From assembly GCA_963838775.1 (NCBI GenBank), contig CAWISP010000024.1, forward strand, positions 124,001 through 188,000: a stretch of 64,000 nt of DNA. Direction: 5' to 3'. The position numbers were made by a program, and so were the translations under genes. Below the pieces are notes generated by a model that worked only from the letters and a program-made list of their open reading frames with translations, was not told the origin of the DNA and did no database searches. Shown here one piece after another: positions 1 through 10,002 of this stretch. The DNA comes from Chersky-840 sp963838775 (GTDB taxonomy: Bacteria; Actinomycetota; Acidimicrobiia; Acidimicrobiales; UBA8190). Each line of letters starts with the position of its first letter. Position 1 is the first letter of the stretch.

Positions 1-425
1 ACCACAGCGTGGACGAGCAACCCCGGGTAGTCGTCGGCCAGGGCGGTGGCGGCTGCCCACAGGGTGCCGTCACTGACGTCGAGGGGGACGTAGCGACGGA
101 GTCCCCCCGTCGCCTCCATGGCATCGAGCACGACGCGTGACTTGTCACATGTCCCTGCTCCTAGCTCGACGAGGGTGTCGGCTCCGGCCGCGGCGGCGAT
201 CTCAGGGGCGTGGTCCTCGAGGAGCCTCCGCTCGGCCCGGGTGAGGTAGTACTCGGGGAGGCGCGTGATCTCGTCGAACAATTGGCTGCCCCTGTCGTCG
301 TAGAACCAGACGGGGGGCAGCCATTTGTGCTCCGCGGCCAAGCCGGTTCGCACGTCGTTCTCCAATGCGCCGCGCAGGTCGTCGGCGCTCAGGTGGACGT
401 CCATGGTCGGGGTGGTGACGGACAC
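1..425 (-). CDS. egtD: Histidine N-alpha-methyltransferase EgtD (5' part, runs off the window)
   Basis: EgtD trimethylates histidine with SAM to give hercynine, the first step of cytoplasmic ergothioneine synthesis. The N-terminal ~140 residues are present. They show the family segment FDEITRLPEYYLTRAE and the SAM-binding motif LVELGAGTCDKSR, followed by YVPLDVS. The gene is cut by the window edge. I prefer the GTG at 425 because GAGG lies four bases before it and it starts six bases after the egtB stop; an in-frame ATG at 404 has no Shine-Dalgarno sequence. The tight spacing to egtB indicates one operon. Identification is firm. Confidence 0.93.
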   Translation of the reverse strand, partial: MSVTTPTMDVHLSADDLRGALENDVRTGLAAEHKWLPPVWFYDDRGSQLFDEITRLPEYYLTRAERRLLEDHAPEIAAAAGADTLVELGAGTCDKSRVVLDAMEATGGLRRYVPLDVSDGTLWAAATALADDYPGLLVHAV

Positions 426-431
426 GGCGCC

Positions 432-1691
432 TCAGCTGTCGCGTGCCAGGCGCAAGCCGCTGAACGGCCAGCGCGCCGACGGTGGGAAGAAATTCCGGTA
501 CGTGGCACGGATGTGGTCGGAGGAGGTGACGCAACTCCCACCGCGCAGCACGTACTGGTTGACCATGAACTTGCCGTTGTACTCGCCGACCGCTCCAGGA
601 GCAGGGCGAAAACCTGGATAGGGGCTGTACGAGCTCGACGTCCACTGCCACACGTTGCCGAAGAACGAGGCGGCCGGCGCCGTCGGTCTCGGATGAAGGA
701 TCGACAGGTCGAGGAAGTTGCCGTCCGGCACCTGATCGACGGCCACCGCCTCCCACTCGGCCTCGGTGGGCAGGCGCCCCCCGGCCCAACGGGCGAACGC
801 GTCGGCTTCGTAATAGCTGATGTGACAGACGGGCTCGGACGGGTCGACGAGTTGGGGTCCACCCAGGGTGAACAGCCACCAGTCGTCGACGACCTTGAAC
901 CAGTACAGCGGGGAGTTCCACTCCTCGGCCTGGGTGGTGGCCCACCCGTCCGAAAGCCACAGGTCCGGCCGTCCGTAGCCATCGTCGTCCATGAAGGCCA
1001 GCCACTCCCCGCAGGTGACGGGGCGATCGGCCAGGGCAAAGGGCTCCAAGTGGGCGGTGTGGCGGGGGTATTCGTTGTCGAAAGCGAATGCGCCGTGGGC
1101 GTGACCGATCTCCACGAGTCCGCCCCCGTGTTCAACCCATGCCGCCGGGCGGGCGGCACGTGGCTCGTCGAAGGTGACCGTCGTGTAGGCCGGCTGGAGG
1201 GGATTGCACGACAGCACGTGCTTGATGTCCATGAGCAGGAGCTCCTGATGCTGCTGCTCATGGTGCAACCCGAGTTCCACCAGATCTGCCACGGTGGGGG
1301 TCAACGTGCCGGTCAGGAACCGCGTCATCGCCTCATCGACATGTCGGCGGTATTCGCCCACCTCGCTCACGCCGGGTCGTGAGACGACGCCACGGCGAGG
1401 CCTCGGGTACCGGGCACCCACGCCCTCGTAGTACGAGTTGAACAGATACGCGTAGGCGGGATGGAAGGGGCGGTAGCCGCGTAGCTCCGACTCGAGGAGG
1501 AACGTCTCGAAGAACCATGACGTGTGGGCCCGGTGCCATTTGGTCGGGCTCACGTCGGGCATGGACTGCACCGTCTGGTCCTCGGGGGACAGGGGGGCGG
1601 CCAACGCCTCGGTCAGGTCCCGCACCTGTCGGTAGCGAGACGCCAACCGGGTGGACTGCTCGGTCGTCGTCGTCACATCGCCCATGGGCAC
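432..1691 (-). CDS. egtB: Hercynylcysteine sulfoxide synthase EgtB
   Basis: EgtB is the non-heme iron enzyme that joins hercynine to a thiol (gamma-glutamylcysteine in actinobacterial enzymes) with O2, giving the sulfoxide intermediate of ergothioneine. The 419-residue length is normal. The N-terminal DinB-like domain carries KWHRAHTSWFFE (residues 51-62) and HHEQQHQE (143-150), which supply the three iron-binding histidines. The C-terminal FGE-sulfatase domain includes NVWQWTSSSYSPYPGF and ends with LRGGSC and a conserved basic tail. The gene precedes egtD in the direction of transcription. The start is the ATG at 1691; a second Met two codons in is possible. Confidence 0.95.
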   Translation of the reverse strand: MPMGDVTTTTEQSTRLASRYRQVRDLTEALAAPLSPEDQTVQSMPDVSPTKWHRAHTSWFFETFLLESELRGYRPFHPAYAYLFNSYYEGVGARYPRPRRGVVSRPGVSEVGEYRRHVDEAMTRFLTGTLTPTVADLVELGLHHEQQHQELLLMDIKHVLSCNPLQPAYTTVTFDEPRAARPAAWVEHGGGLVEIGHAHGAFAFDNEYPRHTAHLEPFALADRPVTCGEWLAFMDDDGYGRPDLWLSDGWATTQAEEWNSPLYWFKVVDDWWLFTLGGPQLVDPSEPVCHISYYEADAFARWAGGRLPTEAEWEAVAVDQVPDGNFLDLSILHPRPTAPAASFFGNVWQWTSSSYSPYPGFRPAPGAVGEYNGKFMVNQYVLRGGSCVTSSDHIRATYRNFFPPSARWPFSGLRLARDS

Positions 1692-1917
1692 CCCCGGGTC
1701 ATCGGCACTCAGCGTAGGCGGAGGGTGTTGTCCAACGAGCCGCGGGTGCGGCTGACGCCGTCGTCAGTCTGCGGGGGCCCTGGTTCCCGTTCGGCCGTTG
1801 ACCCGGACGGCCAGCTTCTCTCAGTGAGGATGGAAACGGCCAGGTCCAAGGCACAAAGCATGCGACCGGGTCCTGAACTGAAACGAGTCGAGGGCCGTCA
1901 CGGCCTCGATGCGCTCC

Positions 1918-3801
1918 TCAGAATGAAATCTCCGCGAACGATTGCAGGGAGGCGTTTCGAGGGCTCGACACCTCGATGTAACAGGTCTGGCCCTCGTCGC
2001 ACGTCCCGTCCCCGACCGGACCCGTCATCACCTTGTAGCGCGCGTGCATGCTTCCGTCTGGACGGGGGAGCACGGTGACCGTGTCGGTGTTGCTGCAGGC
2101 CTTGAGGTCGGTAAGCGCATTCGCGTTGCATTCTGACACGGTGAGCGGCCCGTCGGAGCCCGAGAAACCTCGAGCATTCAGCGACACGACCTCGCCGTCT
2201 CGTAACCCTCGCCACGGGGTCACCGGGGATGTCGTCGTCTGTCCCTCCCACACCCCCACATCGAGCCCCTCCCTTTGGTTGGTCAGGGAGCCGGCGCTCG
2301 AAGCCAGGAAGGCAAGCCTGAATTTCTCCACGACCGGCGCCATCCGCCTTACGAAGCCGACGTCCGGCCCGAAATAGATCCTCTCGACCACGGAGTCCGG
2401 GGCCTGGTTGATGTTCACGATGACGTCCTCGGTTGCCAACCCCACCTGATGCGTCGACCTGCCGCCGGCGAGACCACTCAGAAGTCCCAGGATCACCTGC
2501 ACGCAGATGATGGCCGCCAGGGTCGCTCCAACGATGGCACCACCCAACCTGTCTTGCTGCCTCACCCTCCTGGCCAATGCCGCTACACGGTTGATTCCTC
2601 TTCCCGCCCCCTCTTCCGTGAGGGAGAGCGAACGATGCGTGGCTCGAGATGGTGATGACCGCCCCACAAGTGCCAGATAGCTTCCCACCAACACCAGCAG
2701 ATCGAAGGTCGTGTAGCGGGACGTCCCCGCGTACCACAATCCGACCAACGTGGAACGTCCGGTCGCAATCGAGAGTGCGAAGAGCATGCCGAACGCGATC
2801 AGAGCAACGCCGATCGGGCTCGGGCCATGTTCGTCTCGTCTCAGACACTTGATCACCACCCATGCGGCGAGCGCGAAGATGACGACCCCCAATGCAAGTG
2901 AGGCGTCATTCACCGTTTTCGAAGCGACGGGACCGCCCCATGGAAGCGGCCACGGGATCCATGCCCCCACGACGTCACCGATGGCCAGGAAGAAAAACTT
3001 GGCGGCGAGGACCGGGTTGTGAAGGGCGGACGAGATGCTTCCCGACGACTCCCCATACGAGGAGGCGCCCAGGTGATAGAAGAACAGGGCGGCAGTGATG
3101 GCGGCGGCGGCCACCCATGTCAGCAGGTACCGGAGGGAATGACGCCGCTGGTATAGGAGCAGCAGGCCGACCGGCCAGATGAAGAGGCCCTGAATGGCCG
3201 AATAGCTGCCGACGACCGCAGCCACGATCGCGCCGGTAAGCACCAGCCAGCTGAACCTCGGACTGTCCAGGAAGAAGAGGGTTGCGGCCAGCGCCAGCAG
3301 CACGAAGTACCAACACACCTGGAAGCCGGAAAGCGTGTTCTCGAACTGCACGAACGAAAGCAGCAGAATGGCGACCGGACAGTAATAGATCCAGGGCGTC
3401 GAAGGAGCGCGACGCTTGTGTGTCCAGATGAACAGAGCTATGGCAGCAAACAGCATCACTGCGCTGAGGTACATCTCAATGAAAAGATTCAGACGTGTGG
3501 TTTGAGCCAGGAGGACGACGAGCAGATTCGGGAAGAGGAGCCGGTTCTGGTTGTGTGGCGCCCATAGCGTCCCCAGACCGAGCGCTCCCGCATGGAGTTG
3601 TCTGATGACATTGACATCCGACCATTGGTCGCGCCATATCACATTGACGCCGTAGTGCTGAATGAACCAAAGGTATGGCGCCACGGGGATCGCGAATCCC
3701 AGTACGGCCAGACCGTTTCGCAGTCGGTCTGTCTCACGGGCATCTCGCCGAATTCCGGCTCTCGGAGTCACTGGCGCCTTCGCCGCGGTGACACTGCTCA
3801 C
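1918..3801 (-). CDS. Polytopic membrane protein, GT-C-like, family not recognised
   Basis: A 627-residue protein with about ten or more hydrophobic segments and a C-terminal soluble part (from ~residue 470). The first helix is followed by an acidic-aromatic loop (IWRDQWSDVNVI), the layout of GT-C glycosyltransferases, where a lumenal acidic residue after TM1 is catalytic. It aligns by eye with the protein at 6196-7719 over this region: HYGVNV/HYSVNV, then LGTLWAPHNQNRLLF against LGQLWAQYGDTRLFV. The start is GTG at 3801, with AGGGAGGG about eight bases upstream. Surface-glycan assembly is inferred from context, not shown. Confidence 0.75.
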   Translation of the reverse strand: MSSVTAAKAPVTPRAGIRRDARETDRLRNGLAVLGFAIPVAPYLWFIQHYGVNVIWRDQWSDVNVIRQLHAGALGLGTLWAPHNQNRLLFPNLLVVLLAQTTRLNLFIEMYLSAVMLFAAIALFIWTHKRRAPSTPWIYYCPVAILLLSFVQFENTLSGFQVCWYFVLLALAATLFFLDSPRFSWLVLTGAIVAAVVGSYSAIQGLFIWPVGLLLLYQRRHSLRYLLTWVAAAAITAALFFYHLGASSYGESSGSISSALHNPVLAAKFFFLAIGDVVGAWIPWPLPWGGPVASKTVNDASLALGVVIFALAAWVVIKCLRRDEHGPSPIGVALIAFGMLFALSIATGRSTLVGLWYAGTSRYTTFDLLVLVGSYLALVGRSSPSRATHRSLSLTEEGAGRGINRVAALARRVRQQDRLGGAIVGATLAAIICVQVILGLLSGLAGGRSTHQVGLATEDVIVNINQAPDSVVERIYFGPDVGFVRRMAPVVEKFRLAFLASSAGSLTNQREGLDVGVWEGQTTTSPVTPWRGLRDGEVVSLNARGFSGSDGPLTVSECNANALTDLKACSNTDTVTVLPRPDGSMHARYKVMTGPVGDGTCDEGQTCYIEVSSPRNASLQSFAEISF

Positions 3802-3937
3802 CCCGCTACCCTCCCTTGGATCCGATCGCCCGCTGCGACGAGATGTGGTCTATCTGTGTTGGTGCTGCATCAACGGCCGGGCTTGTTGCCCGACACGGAG
3901 GATCCTCGTTCGCCAGAGATGGCCCACGCCAGGCTGC

Positions 3938-5893
3938 TCATGACGCGACGTTGTGGGCCACGAAGAGACGGTAGCTTCCGAATATCGTGGGAGGGCTATT
4001 GTCCTGCCTAAATTTCTCGACGAGCCGTGCGAGTGGCAGCTGAGGAATCGCGTGGCCCTGGTACCAGAAGGACAGCCAAGTCTGATTGTCGACAACGCAG
4101 AACCGGGATCGATCGTTCCCGGTGATCTGCTTGATGAGCTCCTGTTGCTGCGCGGTGTTCGACGTATAGAACCATGTGTTGGTCCAGTCCGGTGGAGCTT
4201 CCTCTCCAGACCAGAAGTAGAGGCTGTTCATGGCCGGCAATGTCACGAAGAAGGAGCACTGTGTGTGGATCGCGTGCGCCAGCGCTTCGATAGGCGCGGA
4301 TTCAAACGTAGGAAGGTGGATAAGGTGGGTTCCGGGCAACTCGAGCACAGGGGATGTGCTGTACATCCTCGTCTCGACACGTTGGTTTCCAACAAACACC
4401 GAGGTGAACCAACCGATGGCAGCCAAGATGACCGCCGAAGCGAGTACGCCCGTTGTGACATGCAACACGCTCCTCTTCGTTATTGCCTGGAGGGGGTGCA
4501 ACTGACGTACACCGTCGTTGAGACAAATCATCCCAACGGGGATCATGAGGAGCGACGACCACCGGACCTGTGCACCTGCCACGGGGTACGCCAAGAGGCC
4601 CTCGAGCGTGGCGAGGGCCACCAGGGCGATCCGTGCGATGCGCTCGGAATCGGCTGTCCCAACCGGGGGTACCGCGGCAAAGAAGAGGAGCGGCAAGCCC
4701 ACGACAAAGCTGTTCGGAACGGCCAGTTGGTCCTCTTGGAGAGCACAGTAGAGAATCAGCAACCCGGCGGCCATATGTACCCATGGGTCAAGACCCGGGC
4801 GCACGAGTCGCAGGCCGTATCGATGGTACAAGGCGGCGCCCCCGAGACAGATCGCTCCCCATGCGACCACCCCCACGGGAATCCCTAGCGGAATGGTGAA
4901 GCCGTTCGAGAAGCGGGCTGGGTCCAGGAACAAGCCGCGTACGAGGTCGACGGGACGCGTGCCAGAGGCGATGGCAATGACGATGATAAGTGCAGCAGTG
5001 ATGCCCCCGCTGAGGAGGAATCGAATGACGTCGCGCCCATGGAGGAGCCCTTGAATGGTGCGGTCCCTCGTCACGACGACGATGCCCGCCGCCGCAAAGG
5101 CCACGACGAGGCAGTACTTCGCAATCCACGACTGCGAGACAAGGCCCCCAGAAACGACGATGAGCAGAAACGGTGTGCCAATGAAGACCGTCGCTGCCGC
5201 GGCGCGCACCAAGCGCATGTCGCGTAGAGAACGTACCGTGGTCAACGCGGTGAACAACAGCGCGATGGCCGCGAACGTTCCGACGTTCACCACCGTGAGC
5301 ACCAACGCGGCCAAGGCGGCTCCCAGGATGATGCATCCGATGGACCGATAACCGCGAGCGAACAACGCGAGCGCGACAAGTGCGACGGCGAAGAGCAACC
5401 ATACCAGCATCATCGGGTGCATGGACTCGTCGACGTAGGAGAGGATCAACAGGACGAAGCTACCCACCTGCGTGGCGATACCGGCCACAAGACTTCGGGT
5501 GAAGATCCTTACGGCGATCCCCAGGCCCAGGCTGGTGAGCAGTGTCACCACCAGAGTGGCCACCCGGCCGTTGTCGGGAGTGACCGGCAGCCAAGCAAAA
5601 ATCGTCGAGAGAGCCTCAAAGTAGAAGGGCCCGAATGAGCTGTACACGTGAGTGTACAAGCCTCCATGGTGAGCAAAGTCCTTTACGGCAAGGAGCAATG
5701 TGCCTTCGTCATCCCACCCGGCGAAAGAGTTGAACGTCGTGTAGTACCCGAACCACGCGCACACCGCGGAAAAGGCGATGAAGGCCCCCGCTGATCCCCA
5801 CCAGACGAACCCCCTCGACCGTGATGCCTCCCGAGCACCGGGGGCAGCATCAGGGAGAGAGATACCTTGATGTACGGGGATGGTCTCGGTCAT
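3938..5893 (-). CDS. Polytopic membrane protein, GT-C glycosyltransferase-like
   Basis: About 651 residues with many membrane segments. After the first helix comes a short loop with FAGWDDEG and then YSSFGPFYFE, a pattern seen in GT-C-type membrane glycosyltransferases that use polyprenyl-phosphate sugars. The C-terminal ~130 residues are extracytoplasmic-like. I chose the internal ATG at 5893 (MTETIPVHQ) because the 24 upstream residues are hydrophilic and overlap the divergent upstream region; the ribosome site is weak. The substrate is unknown. It lies 136 bases upstream of the other membrane protein on the same strand. Confidence 0.72.
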   Translation of the reverse strand: MTETIPVHQGISLPDAAPGAREASRSRGFVWWGSAGAFIAFSAVCAWFGYYTTFNSFAGWDDEGTLLLAVKDFAHHGGLYTHVYSSFGPFYFEALSTIFAWLPVTPDNGRVATLVVTLLTSLGLGIAVRIFTRSLVAGIATQVGSFVLLILSYVDESMHPMMLVWLLFAVALVALALFARGYRSIGCIILGAALAALVLTVVNVGTFAAIALLFTALTTVRSLRDMRLVRAAAATVFIGTPFLLIVVSGGLVSQSWIAKYCLVVAFAAAGIVVVTRDRTIQGLLHGRDVIRFLLSGGITAALIIVIAIASGTRPVDLVRGLFLDPARFSNGFTIPLGIPVGVVAWGAICLGGAALYHRYGLRLVRPGLDPWVHMAAGLLILYCALQEDQLAVPNSFVVGLPLLFFAAVPPVGTADSERIARIALVALATLEGLLAYPVAGAQVRWSSLLMIPVGMICLNDGVRQLHPLQAITKRSVLHVTTGVLASAVILAAIGWFTSVFVGNQRVETRMYSTSPVLELPGTHLIHLPTFESAPIEALAHAIHTQCSFFVTLPAMNSLYFWSGEEAPPDWTNTWFYTSNTAQQQELIKQITGNDRSRFCVVDNQTWLSFWYQGHAIPQLPLARLVEKFRQDNSPPTIFGSYRLFVAHNVAS

Positions 5894-6195
5894 CAATCCG
5901 AGAGAAAACGACGACTCGGACCTGGAGCAACTCGCATGCGCTTCAGGCAACCCGTGGGCCTGCACCCGGGTTGGGAACGTACGAGTCTTCCCCCCGTGTC
6001 AAACATGGCAGCAAGGTTACAGGGTCACCCGGGAATCCCGGAGTGCACCCAATCCGGGGTCGCCTGGACCCCACGGCTATCCGCTCAGAGACGGGATCCC
6101 ACAGGTCCCGCCTCGAGGTCTTCATAACGCTTTGGCCTCTCCGTAATGTGCTGCCCTTCCTCGCCTATTGTGGTGGCGCTCAGACGGGAGGGCTA

Positions 6196-7719
6196 TTGAC
6201 GACAACGGAGGATGGGGGCGAGGGGCGATCGAGTTCACTCGGCGGGTCGATCGGCCGCCAACGAATCCTCCTTGTCGCGGCGGCGGGTGTTCCGGCGCTC
6301 CTGTACCTGGTCTACGTCTATCACTATTCCGTCAATGTGCCGAACGCCGATGACTGGAACGTGATTCATCTCGCCGCGGCCGGAATAGCACATCACTTGA
6401 CGCTCGGTCAGCTGTGGGCTCAGTACGGCGATACCCGTCTGTTCGTTGGCTTTCTGATCTTCGTCGCTTTCGGAATGTTCGATCACCTCAACGAGAAGTC
6501 CATCATCCTTTGCAGTGCGAGCGTCTTCATTGCGTCATTTGTGTTGGTTCTTGTCCTCTTCCGCTCCTACCTCGGTCGACGCCTTTCGTTCCTGCCCGTC
6601 TTTTCGGTCGGAATCATCTGGTTCAGTTTGGCCGACGTCGACAACGCGTTTTGGAGTTTTCAGCTGCCGTGGTACTTCGTGGTGCTTGCGTTCATCACGA
6701 TGGCCTGCTCTCTCCTACTTCCGCGACGGCACCGGAACCTCTGGTTTGGCCTCGGAGTTCTGGCTGCTGTGGCCGCCTCATTCGCCGAAGTCCAGGGGTT
6801 CGTCGTATGGCCCATAGGGCTTATCTGCCTTCTTTGGAGCGGCCCGTGGAGACGCCGGACTTACATCGAATCGGCGATCTGGGTGTCGGCGGCAGGGTTG
6901 ACAGTGGCGTTCTACCTGCATCGCTTCGTCTTCGCTGCCGACACCAAGATCTGTGTCTTGGACGGCGGGACCAAGTCGAGTTGTTCTCTTTCGTTCGGTT
7001 TGCACCATCCGTTTCAACTGGCCAGGTTTTTCGTGGTGCTGGTCGGGAATATGGTCCCGACTGTTCCGGGTCGATATGTCGTCGTGCACGAAGTCTTGGG
7101 GACGGTGATCTGTATCGTTGCGGTCTCCATCGTCGTGCTGTCAATTCGCGAGCGACGGGTGCATACAAATCCTCTTCCGACCCTGTTGATCGTGTTCGCG
7201 CTCCTGTTCGACTTGGTGCTCGCCTTGTCCAGGATGGGGGAGGGGCTTACGGCAGCCAGCCTCGATCGATACACCATGCCGAACATCATCTTGCTCGTCG
7301 GCATCGTCGTCTTCGGGTGGGCGCATGTTCCCAGCCTTCGACACATCGACCGACGCATCGACGGGGTCAGGCCGGTAAAGCTGGTCGGGTACTCCGTGCT
7401 CGCGGTGTTTGTCGTCGTTCAGTGCGTAGTGGCAACGCAGTTCGGCATCACAAACGCCCGACAGTTGCGAGCAGCGGATGAGAGGGTCGCTCGCGTCGTT
7501 TTCAACTTGGATCGGTTACCTGCAGCGGAGCGCGCTTGCTACTTCCAGTCTGTCGTTGTCGGGCCGCCGTTCTCTGTGTTGGAGACTGCCCGAAATTTGG
7601 CGGTATCCGACCATCTCAGTCTCTTCGCGGGCGACGAGCAACAGTATCGGCTCGAGGGGCTGCCACATATTGCGCGGTGTGATCCGCCGTTACACGGGTC
7701 CGGCGGTCCAGCGGCTTAG
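6196..7719 (+). CDS. Polytopic membrane protein, paralogue of the 1918-3801 protein
   Basis: A 507-residue membrane protein with around ten hydrophobic segments and an acidic loop after TM1 (VPNADDWNVIH), as in GT-C enzymes. It shares the N-terminal third with the protein at 1918-3801, suggesting duplication and divergence. The frame is open from 5821, but residues before ~125 are hydrophilic and low-similarity. The TTG at 6196 has GGGAGGG five bases upstream and places TM1 near the N-terminus, so I use it. It is convergent with rfbG. Function in glycan synthesis is inferred from the neighbourhood. Confidence 0.72.
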   Translation: MTTTEDGGEGRSSSLGGSIGRQRILLVAAAGVPALLYLVYVYHYSVNVPNADDWNVIHLAAAGIAHHLTLGQLWAQYGDTRLFVGFLIFVAFGMFDHLNEKSIILCSASVFIASFVLVLVLFRSYLGRRLSFLPVFSVGIIWFSLADVDNAFWSFQLPWYFVVLAFITMACSLLLPRRHRNLWFGLGVLAAVAASFAEVQGFVVWPIGLICLLWSGPWRRRTYIESAIWVSAAGLTVAFYLHRFVFAADTKICVLDGGTKSSCSLSFGLHHPFQLARFFVVLVGNMVPTVPGRYVVVHEVLGTVICIVAVSIVVLSIRERRVHTNPLPTLLIVFALLFDLVLALSRMGEGLTAASLDRYTMPNIILLVGIVVFGWAHVPSLRHIDRRIDGVRPVKLVGYSVLAVFVVVQCVVATQFGITNARQLRAADERVARVVFNLDRLPAAERACYFQSVVVGPPFSVLETARNLAVSDHLSLFAGDEQQYRLEGLPHIARCDPPLHGSGGPAA

Positions 7720-7783
7720 GTCCGGCGGATGCTGCACCCGCTCGGCGCGGCCTGGGTTACTCGAGCCAAGGGAATCCGACCCT

Positions 7784-8887
7784 TCAGCGGGCAAGGGCGC
7801 TTGCTGGACCGGAAGCCTCGTAGGCATTGATGTCATCGAGACTGTGCTCTTGCATCGAAGCTCGAGGGTCGCGGTAGTACTGCTGGTACCAAGCCACCGT
7901 TCGACGCACCATCTCGTCGAGATGCCAGCGCGGCTGCCAGCCCAGCAGGGATACCGCCTTGTCGATCGCGATGCGAAGGGTCTTGGCCTCGACGTTGGAC
8001 TCAGCCTGCGAATGCGCAATCCACCGACCCGAACCCCACGCTTGTGTCACGGCAGTCGCCAAATCGGCCACCGTCGCTTCATCGGTTATCGATGGGCCGA
8101 AGTTCCATGCCTCGGTCCATCTGCCGGGTGATTCGTCCGACAGGAGCTGTGCGGCAAGGGCGAGGTAACCAGAAAGCGGTTCGAGAACATGTTGCCACGG
8201 TCGAGTCGAATGCGGATTCCGCACGACGAGGTCGTTCCCGGCAGCGAGGGCCCGCATTGCATCGGGCACGATTCGGTCCTCTGCCCAGTCCCCTCCGCCG
8301 ACGACGTTTCCGGCTCGCGCTGATGCAAGTCGGATTCCGTGTTGATCGGTCCGGTCGACCGGGAAGAACGACGACCGATAAGCGTCAACGACGAGCTCGG
8401 AGCCTGCCTTGCTGGCGCTGTAGGGATCATGACCCCCCAGAGGATCAGTCTCCCGGAAACCCCACACCTGGCCATCGTTTCGATAGCACTTGTCGCTGGT
8501 TACCACTACAACGGCGCAGGGATTGCCGGCAAGGCGAACCGCGTCTAGTACGGACGCCGTGCCTACGACGTTGACGTCGAATGTCTCTCGAGGGTTCGCG
8601 ACGCTGGCCCGGACGATTGGCTGTGCCGCGAGATGAAAGAGTGCAACTGGGGACCTGCGACGCAAGAGGCTGAGCAGCAGCTCGACGTCGCGGATATCCC
8701 CCCGCACATCCTCAAAGAGGACTTCAGAGACACGGGACGCGTCGAAGAAGTTGGGGAGCGTCGGGGGTTCGAGCGCATAGCCGGTCACTTGGGCACCTAA
8801 CTGGTGCAACCAGAGGGACAACCACGATCCCTTGAATCCCGTGTGTCCTGTTACGAGAACAGGCTTCGATTGAAAGGTTCGAATCAC
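7784..8887 (-). CDS. rfbG: CDP-glucose 4,6-dehydratase
   Basis: This extended SDR converts CDP-D-glucose to CDP-4-keto-6-deoxy-D-glucose, step two of CDP-3,6-dideoxyhexose synthesis in the cytoplasm. The N-terminus has the family signature TGHTGFKGSWL (NAD binding), then FHLAAQP, VVTSDKCYRN, and the catalytic DPYSASK (Tyr-x3-Lys). ARAGNVVGGGDWAEDR and RPWQHVLEPLSGYL are characteristic of the RfbG/DdhB group. The length of 367 is usual. The GTG start at 8887 overlaps the upstream GT2 stop in GTGA, so the two are probably translationally coupled. Partner genes rfbH and rfbF lie at 17.0 and 22.3 kb. Confidence 0.95.
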   Translation of the reverse strand: MIRTFQSKPVLVTGHTGFKGSWLSLWLHQLGAQVTGYALEPPTLPNFFDASRVSEVLFEDVRGDIRDVELLLSLLRRRSPVALFHLAAQPIVRASVANPRETFDVNVVGTASVLDAVRLAGNPCAVVVVTSDKCYRNDGQVWGFRETDPLGGHDPYSASKAGSELVVDAYRSSFFPVDRTDQHGIRLASARAGNVVGGGDWAEDRIVPDAMRALAAGNDLVVRNPHSTRPWQHVLEPLSGYLALAAQLLSDESPGRWTEAWNFGPSITDEATVADLATAVTQAWGSGRWIAHSQAESNVEAKTLRIAIDKAVSLLGWQPRWHLDEMVRRTVAWYQQYYRDPRASMQEHSLDDINAYEASGPASALAR

Positions 8888-10002
8888 GGGTTTTGATCAG
8901 GGAGAGTTCCAGCCACCAGATCACCAATACCGGCCTCTGTGGATTCATCTGGTGTTGCTTCGGCCGGTTCCCGCTCTACGGAGAGGGACTCCCGCCTGCC
9001 TTCGTGCGAGTCGCGGCGGGAGTGCGAATCTGCTCGGTCGGACGACCTCGACGGACTCTCGATCCCCAGGGTCTCACGCACGATGAAGTTGGGACGGCCT
9101 TTGACCTCCTCGTAGATCTGCCCAATGTAGATGCTGACGATTCCCAGCAGACAGAAGAGAAACCCGAAAAGCATCACCATGAGAGCAACAATCGTTCCAA
9201 ACCCGGGGAACGGGACTCCGCGGATTACCCAGTCGATGGCGAGGGCAACCAGTGCGACGATCGATGCAGTAAACAAGCTGATTCCGACGAGCGGAATGAT
9301 CACCAAGGGAACCTGGGAATGGGCGAGGATGGCTTTCACCGCCAACCCCGTGACTCCGATCGAGTGCGCTTTCGATGTCCCAGCGAAGCGCTCCTCTCGC
9401 TCGTGCTCGACGCCCACGGAGCGAAAGCCGACCCATGCCACAAGCCCGCGGACAAATCTATTCCGTTCATCCATCTGGCGAACCACTTCATAGACTCTTC
9501 GGTCGAGGAGCCGAAAGTCACTTGCGTTTGAGGGAATCAGATGCCCGGTAAGTTTGCCGATGAGCCAATAGAACAGACGTGAGTTGAAACGACGAATCCT
9601 GCCCGTACCGCGACGGACAGTGACAATCCCGTAGACGTTCTCGTACCCCTCCTCCCACTTCGCCACAAACCGGGGAATCATCTCCGGTGGATCCTGTAGA
9701 TCAGCCGTCATCAGGACCACCGCATCGCTGTCGACGAAGTCCAGACCGGCCGTCAATCCTCCGTCCATCCGGAAATTGCGGGACAACTGAATGACCTTGA
9801 AGCGTGGATCACGTGAGCTGATCGCCTTGAGGTGCTTGAACGTGGAGTCCTCGGAGCCGTTCTCAACGACGATGGCCTCGAAATCGTAGGCGTCCAGTTG
9901 ATCGAAGACGATCGTGAGTCGACGCGCCAATTCATCGATACATTCCGCCTCGTTGTAAGCCGAAGTCACGACCGAGATCTTTTTTCGCACCGGCACCCCC
10001 AT
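8884..10002 (-). CDS. GT2 glycosyltransferase, polyprenyl-phosphate sugar synthase type
   Basis: A family 2 transferase: N-terminal SVVTSAYNEAECI, a DDxx-like ENGSEDST, the LSRNF motif, and TADLQDPPEMIP (metal/nucleotide site). Two C-terminal membrane helices follow (~residues 210-300 from this start), as in DPM1/GtrB/ArnC-like enzymes that load a sugar onto undecaprenyl phosphate. A charged ~60-residue tail follows the last helix. The frame is open to a TTG at 10044; I prefer the ATG at 10002, which starts just before the GT-A domain, but neither has a clear ribosome site. It shares a GTGA overlap with rfbG. Confidence 0.88.
   Translation of the reverse strand: MGVPVRKKISVVTSAYNEAECIDELARRLTIVFDQLDAYDFEAIVVENGSEDSTFKHLKAISSRDPRFKVIQLSRNFRMDGGLTAGLDFVDSDAVVLMTADLQDPPEMIPRFVAKWEEGYENVYGIVTVRRGTGRIRRFNSRLFYWLIGKLTGHLIPSNASDFRLLDRRVYEVVRQMDERNRFVRGLVAWVGFRSVGVEHEREERFAGTSKAHSIGVTGLAVKAILAHSQVPLVIIPLVGISLFTASIVALVALAIDWVIRGVPFPGFGTIVALMVMLFGFLFCLLGIVSIYIGQIYEEVKGRPNFIVRETLGIESPSRSSDRADSHSRRDSHEGRRESLSVEREPAEATPDESTEAGIGDLVAGTLPDQNP

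Noticed and set aside
210..1382. Long rightward open frame opposite egtB
   Set aside because: It is the antisense of egtB/egtD, caused by high GC; no family features and no start signal.
5821..6195. N-terminal 125 residues of the frame ending at 7719
   Set aside because: They lack family features, and a good ribosome site with TTG at 6196 puts the first membrane helix at the protein start.
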